From the NCBI RefSeq assembly GCF_000716675.1, contig NZ_JNXT01000095.1, positions 1 to 21,959 on the forward strand: a DNA stretch of 21,959 nt. The letters are read 5' to 3'. Each line of letters starts with the position of its first letter. The first letter of the stretch is position 1. Source of the stretch: Streptomyces alboflavus. Lineage in GTDB: Bacteria > Actinomycetota > Actinomycetes > Streptomycetales > Streptomycetaceae. The notes below the pieces were generated by a model. The model did not search any database and was not told where the DNA came from. It saw only the letters and a program-made list of their open reading frames with translations. The position numbers were made by a program, and so were the translations under genes. Shown here piece after piece: positions 1 through 6,686 of this stretch.

Positions 1-812
1 GTCCCACCCCCACCCCCACCCTCACCGCCCCGGCCCCGGCGCCGAGCACCGGATCCGCGCCGAGCACCGGATCCTCGCCACCCACCCGGCCGCCCCGCTC
101 CCGCACGGCCATAGCCCTGGCCACCGCGGCCGCCGTCCTGGCGACGGGCGGCATAGCCACGGGGGCCTGGCTCCTGGCGACGAACGGGAACGACTCGGGT
201 GACCGCGGCAAGCGGACGGACGAGGCCGCCGACGAGAAGCCGCTGACACCGCCCGATGACACCTCGCCCTCGGGCCCCGACCGCACCCCCGACCCCGACG
301 ACACACGCCCGGACGGCGGGGACGCCTCCCCGGCACCGCCCCCGACCAAGGGCACGCCCAAACCGAAGCCCCCCGCGGGCTACCGCACGGTGAACGACCC
401 GTCCGGCTTCACCCTCACCGTCCCCGACGGCTTCACGCGCTCCCCCGAACCGCCCCGCGTCTACTACTACTCCGCCGCCAAGAGGTTCCGCATCGGCGTC
501 CACCCGCAGCCCATCACCCCCGAAGGACCACTGGCGGTGATGCGCAAGGCCCACAAGAAGGGGCCGTCGCACTACCCCGGCTACCGCTCCGGTTCCGTCA
601 CCCGCACCACCCACAACGGCCGTCCCGCCGCCCTGTGGACCTTCACCTGGAACGGCGCGGGCACCGACGGCGGTCCCCGCGTCACGTACGACCTGAGCTG
701 GAACGAGAACGGCAGGATGCACGACGTGTGGGTCTCGGCGCCCGCGAAGAACCGCCCCCTGGGCAAGGAGTACTTCGACCGGGCCCTCGCCTCCTTCAAG
801 CCGACCCGCTGA
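1..812 (+). CDS. C-terminal part of a membrane-anchored protein, probably a Ser/Thr protein kinase (5' partial)
   Basis: The reading frame is open from the left edge (codons in phase with position 3) to the TGA at 810-812, so only the last 269 or so residues are visible. A Pro/Thr/Ser-rich stretch is followed by one hydrophobic segment rich in Ala, Leu and Gly, encoded at about 108-180. After it come an Asp/Pro-rich linker (to about 380) and a compact domain of about 140 residues. That domain has a conserved look: NDPSGFTLTVPDGF, VYYYS, FRIGV, AALWTFTWNG and DVWVSAP. This order matches the juxtamembrane and extracytoplasmic end of Streptomyces PASTA-less Ser/Thr kinases as I remember them, but the kinase domain would lie upstream of the window, so the kinase call is inference. 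The 3' end overlaps the convergent acyltransferase gene by 17 bp. Confidence 0.6.
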   Translation, partial: PTPTPTLTAPAPAPSTGSAPSTGSSPPTRPPRSRTAIALATAAAVLATGGIATGAWLLATNGNDSGDRGKRTDEAADEKPLTPPDDTSPSGPDRTPDPDDTRPDGGDASPAPPPTKGTPKPKPPAGYRTVNDPSGFTLTVPDGFTRSPEPPRVYYYSAAKRFRIGVHPQPITPEGPLAVMRKAHKKGPSHYPGYRSGSVTRTTHNGRPAALWTFTWNGAGTDGGPRVTYDLSWNENGRMHDVWVSAPAKNRPLGKEYFDRALASFKPTR

Positions 813-2154
813 CGCCCCCGCCGGGCGAACCCATGCGAACGGGGGACGGCTCCGCCATGTCCGGCGGCCCGCCTCCCGCGCGCTCCGGATAGAACTCGCG
901 CGGAGCGCCCCGCGCGTCCCGGGCCCGGGCGAGCAGCCCCGCCGGGTACTCGACGAGCCAGTAGCTGACCGCCCCCGCGGCCAGCGCCACGGCGAGCACG
1001 ATCAGCGTCCCCGCCGCGAAGCCGAGCGGACCGCGCGGTAGGAGCCCCCACCCGTCCAGCTCCAGCATCACCGGCTCGTGCCAGATGTAGAGGCTGTAGC
1101 TGATGAGGCCGACGCCGGTCACCCAGCGCGCCCGCAGCGCCCCGAGCCAGCGCGGCCCGCGGCCGTCCCGCTCCCGGGGCCGCAGCGTCGCGTACAGGAG
1201 CACGGTCCACAGGAGCGCGGCCAGCGGATGGTAGTAGGTGTACGCGATGTCGCCCGGGTCGGCCGCGTACGAGAGGCCGTACACGCCGCCGAACGCCGCG
1301 AGCGCCACCGGCCCCGCGATCCGCGCGTCGAGCCGTCCGCGCTCCCCGAGCGCCACCAGGAGCACGGCGAGCGCCATGCCCGCCGCGAAGCCGCCGAAGC
1401 GGGCCTGCGGGCGGAAGTACACCGGCCAGTCGGTGTACGGCACGTCGAGGACGTGGTGCGCGGCCGCGATCCACAGCACCGGCGCCACGAACAGCGCCCC
1501 GCAGCCCGCCAGGCACAGCGCCACCCGCGCCCGGCGCGTGGCCAGGCGGCGGCAGGCCCGGATCGCGAGCGGCCCGAGGGCCACCAGGGCCAGATAGAAG
1601 GCGACTTCGAGGGAGAGCGACCAGGTCGGGCCGAGGGTGTAGAAGATGCGTTCGCGGTCGAGGACGTGCGTGAAGGTGAGGTGGCCGAGCAGGTCGCGCC
1701 AGTCGCCGGGCAGGGTCGGATTGCGGCTCGACCAGACGAGCAGGACGGCGAGGAAGTACACCGGCAGGATGCGGATCGCCCGCCGGAACAGGAAGTCCCG
1801 GCCCGAGCGGACCCCGCTCCCCTCGGACGGGGGCGCGTCGGGCCCGTCGATGGCCGCGCGGGCGTAGGACAGCGTCAGCAGGTACGCCGACATCACGAAG
1901 AACAGGTCGATGACTTCGAGGGAGAGCAGCGCGCCCAGCCAGGGGTTGTCGACCGGTGGGTGCGCCCCGGCGGCGTCGTACGTGTAGTACTGCTGCCACA
2001 CGTGGAAGACGACGGTGCTGAGGGCGGCGAGGCCGCGCAGGCCCTGGAGTTCGACGGCGCGGGCCCGGGCGGAGCCGCGGGTGCGGGGCCCGGCGGGCAG
2101 GGGCTCGGCCGGGAGCGGCGCCTCCTTCGTGAGCGTGGGCGCGGGGGTCCTCAT
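796..2154 (-). CDS. Membrane acyltransferase, acyltransferase 3 (OafA/YrhL-like) family
   Basis: This 452-residue polytopic protein probably transfers an acyl group such as acetyl to a surface polysaccharide or other glycan. Family landmarks are visible in order: LQGLRGLAAL followed by VVFHVW (the conserved His), DLFFVMSAYLLTL, FRRAIRILPVYF, GPTWSLSLEVAFYLAL, RFGGFAAGMALA and LISYSLYIWHEPV. About ten hydrophobic segments separate them. The ATG at 2152-2154 overlaps the TGA of the upstream glycosyltransferase (2151-2153) as ATGA, so the two are translationally coupled and most likely act on the same glycan. The reading frame stays open far upstream through the glycosyltransferase because of high GC, but similarity begins only after this ATG. 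The 3' end overlaps the convergent upstream gene by 17 bp. Confidence 0.92.
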   Translation of the reverse strand: MRTPAPTLTKEAPLPAEPLPAGPRTRGSARARAVELQGLRGLAALSTVVFHVWQQYYTYDAAGAHPPVDNPWLGALLSLEVIDLFFVMSAYLLTLSYARAAIDGPDAPPSEGSGVRSGRDFLFRRAIRILPVYFLAVLLVWSSRNPTLPGDWRDLLGHLTFTHVLDRERIFYTLGPTWSLSLEVAFYLALVALGPLAIRACRRLATRRARVALCLAGCGALFVAPVLWIAAAHHVLDVPYTDWPVYFRPQARFGGFAAGMALAVLLVALGERGRLDARIAGPVALAAFGGVYGLSYAADPGDIAYTYYHPLAALLWTVLLYATLRPRERDGRGPRWLGALRARWVTGVGLISYSLYIWHEPVMLELDGWGLLPRGPLGFAAGTLIVLAVALAAGAVSYWLVEYPAGLLARARDARGAPREFYPERAGGGPPDMAEPSPVRMGSPGGGVSGSA

Positions 2155-4602
2155 GAGGCCTCCGCGTCCGCCGCCGCGGCGCGCGGCGTGACCCGCCACT
2201 GCCGCTCCCCCAGCGCCTCCTTCAGATGCGCCTGCCGGGCCACGAGGTTCTTGAAGTGGGTGTAGAAGACCGTGGTGACGAGGAGATAGCGCCAGAACCA
2301 GGCCTTCCTGCGGCGCAGTTCGGGCACCGCGAGCCGCCACGCGAAGGCGGCCTGCACCAGCCCGGCGGACAGCGTGAGCGCCGCCGCGAGCAGGCACACC
2401 GGCACCGCCCAGTCGAGCTTGTCCGCGCCGCCCGCCCGCCACGCGGCGTGCAGCAGCACCGGCAGGATCTGCAGGGTCAGCCAGGGCTGCACCTCGCGCC
2501 ACCCCAACAACACCCACAGGCCTGTCTTCTGACGGTGCGTGAACCGCTCCGACCGCAGCGCCACGCGCAGGTGCCGCAGCGACACCTGGAGCCAGCCCTG
2601 CGCCCAGCGCGAGCGCTGGTTCCACAGCGGCCGCAGCGTCGTCGGGGCCAGCTCGCGCGAGATGAGGGTGCGGTCCATGGCGATGCGGGCGCCCGCGCCG
2701 AGGGCCCGCAGGGTGGAGTCGATGTCCTCGGTGAGCATCGAGCCGTGCATGCGGGTGCGGGCGAGGAGGTCGGTGCGCCAGAAGCCGTTGGAGCCGCCGA
2801 ACACCCCGAATCCGTACAGGCGGGTGCGGCCCGGGTGGCTCACGGCGTAGATGGCCTCGAACTCGACGGCGACCATGCGCGCCACCCAGGAGCTGTCGCC
2901 GTTGCGGACCACGCAGTGCCCCTGGACGACGTCGTAGCCGTTCGAGAGCCAGTCCCAGGCGTGCCTGAACGCGTCCGGCGCCGGGTGGTGGTCGGCGTCG
3001 AAGACGCCCACGAACTCGCCGCGCACCCGGGTCACGGCCGCGTTCAGGTTCTGCGCCTTGGACGTGGAGCCCGCGACGGGCAGCAGCACGAGCCGCGGAT
3101 CGCGGCGCGCCACCTCGCGCAGGGTGTCCTCGACGGGCAGCGGGTGCGGGGTGTTGTAGGCGAGGACGATCTCCAACTCGCCCGGGTACTCCAGGCGCAG
3201 GAACGACTCGACGGTGTCGACGATCGTCGCCGCCTCGTTCGGCAGGTACGCCGCGATGACCGCGCTCGCGGGCGGGTACGGCTGCGCGGCGGCGGCCGGA
3301 CGTGCCGGGGCGTCCAGCGCGAACAGGCACTCCAGGACGATGAGCAGCGCCGACGCGACGAGCCCCGCGACGACGACCCAGTAGGCGTACGCGGCCACGT
3401 CCACGCCGAGTCGGTCGTACGCCTGCTGGTAGAGCAGAAACGGCACGCCGACGCCGAGGAGCAGCATCAGGACGGGCGAGAGGAGCGGGGTGAGCGCGGC
3501 GCGCAGGGTGCCGAGGCCCGCTCGGGCGCGGGCGTGCCGGGGTCCGTCCTGCGGCTTCGCCCGCATCCACGGCTGCCAGCGCACCGGCCGCAGATCGCGG
3601 TGGCGCAGGGCCTCGTCGGTGGCCTCGCGGGCGCTGCGGGCGGCCGCCTCGTGGCCGCCGGAGTCCTCGTACGCGGTGAGCGGGGTGAAGCCGATGGCCG
3701 GGGTGAGCCGGACGTTCTCGTCCGCGACGACGAAGCGGGTGCCCGCGACGGACGCCGCGAACGCCGCGAGGTCCTGCCGCGCGCTCTCCTCGTCGACGCC
3801 GGGCATGAGGACAAGGAGATGCCCGTCGTCGTCCCAGCCGAGCCGGTCGCAGACGCCGCCGAGGCCGCCCCCTGCGGGCGCTGTACCGGCCACGACCTGC
3901 GCGAGCCGCTCGGCGACCTCCCGGTGCACGCGCGGCCCGAGCCGCTTCTCCAGGGCGGGCATCTCGGCGACCCCGACGACGGCGAGAACACCGCCGCGCC
4001 GCCGCCGGACGGCGCAACTCACGCTCCAGCTCGTCCATGAAGTGCGGCCCCGAGTAGAGCCCCGTGCGCGGGTCGCGCAACAACTGCTCCACCGGTACGG
4101 GCACGCGGTGCAGCTTCGCCGCGATGCGCGCCGACAGTTCGACGGGCGCGCAGCCGCTCGGCAGGCAGTCGTCCGCGCCCCGCCGCAGCATGTCGGCGAC
4201 GGCGGCGGGTTCGCGTGCCGCCGCGCCCACCAGGACCAGCGGCAGCGCCTGCCCGGCCGGCTGCGACCGCACCTCCGTGATGACGTCGCCCCCGGGGCAC
4301 CGCCCGCCGGGACCGTCGTCGAGCGCGACGATGGCGTCCGGCGGGGTCTGGCGTATGTGCGGGTGTATACGGCCGGGGACGGTGTGGTCGACCTCGTAGC
4401 CGCTCGACTCCAGGGTGCGGGTGAGCTGTTCGCGCCCCGGGCCCGGGGCGGCGACGGCGAGGATGCGGCCGGGGGCATGCGGGGACGGGGGCGTGGATAG
4501 GTTGGTGGTGCCCGAGGGCGTGGCCGGTGCGGGGGCGGTAGGGGTTGTTGTCGGAGTGGATCCGGATGAAGAGTACGAAGTGAGCAAAGTGGGTGGTCCC
4601 AT
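2151..4602 (-). CDS. REC / degenerate GGDEF / family 2 glycosyltransferase, interrupted by a frameshift
   Basis: I read this as one gene of about 815 residues in two frames. The first frame starts at the ATG at 4600-4602. It gives a Ser/Thr/Pro-rich leader, a receiver-like fold at residues 46-166 (RILAVAAP; candidate phosphoacceptor in VALDDG, about Asp95) and the first helix of a GGDEF domain (RDPRTGLY, FMDELEREL). Near 3991-4010 similarity jumps to the next frame, which resumes with GGVLAVVGVAEM. A degenerate GGDEF follows (WDDDG replaces the signature), then two membrane segments and a processive GT2 domain: FDADHH (about 2987-3003), LTEDIDS (about 2715-2735), QRSRWAQGW (about 2600-2620). 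About three more hydrophobic segments lie at the C terminus. BcsA/HasA-like enzymes extend extracellular polysaccharides. The first frame has no stop of its own. If the glycosyltransferase were translated alone, ATG 3960-3962 would give 603 residues. It overlaps the acyltransferase start by 4 bp. Confidence 0.8.
3991..4010 (-). other. Frameshift site in the GGDEF domain of the glycosyltransferase gene
   Basis: Read on the minus strand, the region is a run of CCG/CGG-type triplets. The upstream frame gives plausible GGDEF sequence up to ELRRP and then turns into Arg-rich shadow translation. The frame one base further on gives GGVLAVVGVAEM and everything after. One base must be skipped, so this copy has one extra base or has lost two. 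The triplet run favours slippage during replication or a sequencing error. Programmed frameshifting is possible, but nothing here supports it directly. Confidence 0.75.
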
Positions 4603-4709
4603 CCTGTTGCGGATTGTGGGGGGAGGACCGGTTGAGTCGACCGGGGCACGGGCCGCGGGCTGTCGCGCCGCGAAGGCCGGCTGTTGACTTGTCGATCGCC
4701 GAACCGCCG

Positions 4710-4801
4710 CTCGGAACAGGGACGGACAGCCCCTCGGACCAGGGGCGGACAACGCCTCGGACCGGGGACGGACAGCCCCTCGAACCGGGGGCAAACGGCC
4801 A
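4710..4801. repeat. Four tandem 23-bp repeats in a divergent promoter region
   Basis: Units lie at 4710-4732, 4733-4755, 4756-4778 and 4779-4801, with no spacer. The shared core is close to CTCGGACC then GGGGACGGACAGCCC. Units 1 and 3 differ at two positions, unit 2 differs from unit 3 at four, and unit 4 is the most diverged. The array sits between the divergent glycosyltransferase and matB starts, 20 bp upstream of the candidate matB promoter. The 23-bp period is about two helical turns, which would suit stacked binding of a regulator, but no known operator was recognised. The rest of the 4603-4890 gap holds no gene. Confidence 0.8.
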
Positions 4802-4821
4802 CTTCAGCCTCAACGATCACT

Positions 4822-4850
4822 GTGACACCGCACCTTCGGCGGCGTAACGC
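4822..4850 (+). promoter_or_regulatory. Candidate vegetative promoter for matB
   Basis: GTGACA at 4822-4827 (five of six matches to TTGACA) is separated by 17 bp from TAACGC at 4845-4850, which keeps the TA of the -10 box but lacks its final T. It lies about 40 bp upstream of the matB GTG and just downstream of the 23-bp repeats. This was picked by eye and is only a candidate. Confidence 0.33.
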
Positions 4851-4890
4851 TCTCATTAAGTCGCCGTGCACACACCGAGGAGTACGACCC

Positions 4891-6480
4891 GTGGATTCCG
4901 AGCCCCTCTTCCCCGCCCTGGCCGCGCCGGGCCCCGCCCCCGCCCTGACCTTCGGCGACCGCACCCTGACCTACGCCGGCCTGGCCTCGGCGGCGAGGAC
5001 TCTGGCGTCCCGCCTCACCGCGGCGGGCGCGACCCGCGTCGCCGTCTGGGCCACCCCCACCCTGGAGACGGCGGTGGCCGTGGTGGCGGCGCTGCGGGCC
5101 GGGGTGCCCGCGGTGCCGCTGAACCCGAAGTCGGGGGCGGCGGAGCTGGGTCACATCGTGGCGGACAGCGAGCCGTCGCTGGTGCTTGCGGGGGCGGGGG
5201 ACGAGTTGCCCGAGGCCCTGGCGGGGTTGGGGCGGGTGGATGTGGTGGCTGAGGTGGCCGACGCGGGCGCCTCGGGCTCGGCCGACGCGGGCGCCTCCGG
5301 CTCGGCCGACACGGGCGCCTCCGGCTCGGCCGACGCGGGCGACGCGGGCGCCTTCGGCCCGGCCGACACGGGCGATGCTGGCGCCTCCCGCTCGGCCGAC
5401 GCGGCCGCCGCCCTGGCCCCCTCCTCCCCCGCCCTCATCGTCTACACCTCCGGCACCACCGGCCCCCCGAAGGGCGCCGTGCTCTCCCGCCGCGCGATCT
5501 CCTCCACCCTGGACGCCCTTGAGGACGCCTGGCAGTGGACCGACGCCGACGTCCTCGTGCACGGCCTGCCCCTCTTCCACGTGCACGGCCTGATCCTCGG
5601 GATCCTCGGCCCGCTGCGGCGCGGCGGCTCGGTGCGGCACCTGGGCAGGTTCAGCACCGAGGGCGTGGCCCGGGAGCTGGCCACGGGCGGGACCATGCTG
5701 TTCGGGGTGCCGACGATGTACCACCGGATCGCCGAGGCCCTGCCCGACGAGCCCGAGCTGGTGAAGGCCCTGTCCGGGGCGCGGCTCCTGGTCTCGGGAT
5801 CGGCGGCGCTGCCCGTCCACGACCACGAGCGGATCGCGTCGGCGACGGGGCGGCGGGTCGTCGAGCGGTACGGCATGACGGAGACGCTGATGAACACCAG
5901 TGTCCGCGCGGACGGCGAACCGCGCGCGGGCACCGTCGGCGTGCCGCTGCCCGGCGTCGAACTGCGCCTCGTCGACGAGGCCGACGCCGAGATCCCGCCC
6001 GACGCCGGGCCCGAGGCCGTCGGCGAGATCCAGGTCCGCGGCCCGAACCTCTTCACCTCCTACCTCAACCGGCCCGACGCGACCGAGGCCGCCTTCGCCC
6101 CCGGCGGGTGGTTCCGCACCGGGGACATGGCCGTGCGGGACACCGACGGGTACGTCCGCATCGTCGGGCGCAAGGCGACCGACCTCATCAAGAGCGGCGG
6201 CTACAAGATCGGCGCGGGTGAGATCGAGAACGCGCTCCTCGAACACCCCGGCGTCCGCGAGGCCGCCGTCACCGGCGAGCCGGACCCCGACCTCGGCGAA
6301 CGCGTCGTCGCCTGGATCGCCCCCGCCGACCCCGCCCTGCCGCCGACCCTCGACGCCCTGGCCGCGCACGTCGCCGCCCGCCTGGCCCCGCACAAGCGGC
6401 CCCGCGTCCTGCACCTTGTGGACGCGCTGCCGCGCAACGACATGGGGAAGATCTTGAAGCGGGCGCTGGGGAAGGGCTGA
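4891..6480 (+). CDS. matB: Malonyl-CoA/methylmalonyl-CoA synthetase (MatB-type acyl-CoA ligase)
   Basis: This 529-residue ANL-superfamily enzyme joins malonate or methylmalonate to CoA in an ATP-dependent reaction through an acyl-adenylate, supplying extender units for fatty acid and polyketide synthesis. Visible motifs: P-loop YTSGTTGPPKGA (from Tyr185), LPLFHVHGL, RYGMTETLMN, WFRTGDM, GRKATDLIKSGGYKIG and the catalytic lysine in NDMGKILKRA (about Lys520). Much of the text matches my memory of the structurally characterised S. coelicolor MatB (SCO2444). The GTG at 4891 is preceded by CGAGGAG at 4876-4882, a good ribosome site. An Ala/Asp/Gly/Ser repeat of about 48 residues (124-171) is inserted before the P-loop, making this copy longer than usual. 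It is transcribed alone, divergent from the glycosyltransferase and convergent with the subtilase. Confidence 0.93.
   Translation: MDSEPLFPALAAPGPAPALTFGDRTLTYAGLASAARTLASRLTAAGATRVAVWATPTLETAVAVVAALRAGVPAVPLNPKSGAAELGHIVADSEPSLVLAGAGDELPEALAGLGRVDVVAEVADAGASGSADAGASGSADTGASGSADAGDAGAFGPADTGDAGASRSADAAAALAPSSPALIVYTSGTTGPPKGAVLSRRAISSTLDALEDAWQWTDADVLVHGLPLFHVHGLILGILGPLRRGGSVRHLGRFSTEGVARELATGGTMLFGVPTMYHRIAEALPDEPELVKALSGARLLVSGSAALPVHDHERIASATGRRVVERYGMTETLMNTSVRADGEPRAGTVGVPLPGVELRLVDEADAEIPPDAGPEAVGEIQVRGPNLFTSYLNRPDATEAAFAPGGWFRTGDMAVRDTDGYVRIVGRKATDLIKSGGYKIGAGEIENALLEHPGVREAAVTGEPDPDLGERVVAWIAPADPALPPTLDALAAHVAARLAPHKRPRVLHLVDALPRNDMGKILKRALGKG
5260..5403 (+). repeat. In-frame tandem repeat within matB (24-bp unit, DAGASGSA)
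   Basis: Near-identical 24-bp units lie at 5260-5283, 5284-5307 and 5308-5331. A 9-bp partial unit and two more diverged units (5341-5364 and 5365-5397) follow. They encode variants of Asp-Ala-Gly-Ala-Ser-Gly-Ser-Ala. The insertion is in phase and lies in a linker just before the adenylate-forming P-loop, so the enzyme probably tolerates it as a disordered loop. Confidence 0.88.
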
Positions 6481-6502
6481 GGGCGGTTCCCTGCCGGGGG
6501 CT

Positions 6503-6673
6503 CCCCAATCCCACCCCTTCCCGAAACTGGGGGCTCCGCCCCCAGACCCCCGCTCCTCAAACGCCGGAGGGGCTATCACTAGCCCGTCCGGCGTTTGAGG
6601 ACGAGGCGCGGAGCGCCGACAGGGGGGTCCAGGGGGCGCAGCCCCCGGTTTCGGAGAAGGGGCGGGACTGGGG
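6503..6673. terminator. Large imperfect inverted repeat between convergent genes; likely bidirectional terminator
   Basis: The left arm (6503-6574) and right arm (6581-6673) are near-complementary over most of their length around a 6-base loop (ATCACT). Matching blocks include CCTCAAACGCCGG against CCGGCGTTTGAGG, GGGGGCTCCGCCCCC against GGGGGCGCAGCCCCC, and CCCCTTCCCGAAA against TTTCGGAGAAGGGG. The right arm has about 20 extra bases that can form their own small hairpin (GGCGC-GGAG-CGCC type). The element fills the gap between matB and the oppositely oriented subtilase. Elements with this CCGGCGTTTGAGGACG core are common between Streptomyces genes as I recall. The termination role is inferred from position and strength. 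Confidence 0.75.
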
Positions 6674-6686
6674 CGCCCCGCGAGGG

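Noticed and set aside
1..120. Short direct repeat GCCGAGCACCGGATCC near the left edge
   Set aside because: Only two copies within a Pro/Ser-rich coding linker; explained by local codon duplication.
2226..4040. Plus-strand open frame of about 600 codons opposite the glycosyltransferase
   Set aside because: Composition is antisense-like (Arg, Gln, His, Gly rich) with no hydrophobic segments or motifs. The minus strand encodes a clear GT2 enzyme.
796..4794. A single minus-strand protein of 1332 residues joining the REC domain to the acyltransferase
   Set aside because: The central half of that frame is meaningless Arg-rich sequence while the neighbouring frame encodes the glycosyltransferase. 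The openness is a GC effect, and the acyltransferase has its own ATG coupled to the glycosyltransferase stop.
4710..4801. CRISPR-like array
   Set aside because: The 23-bp units abut without spacers and no cas-like gene is nearby.
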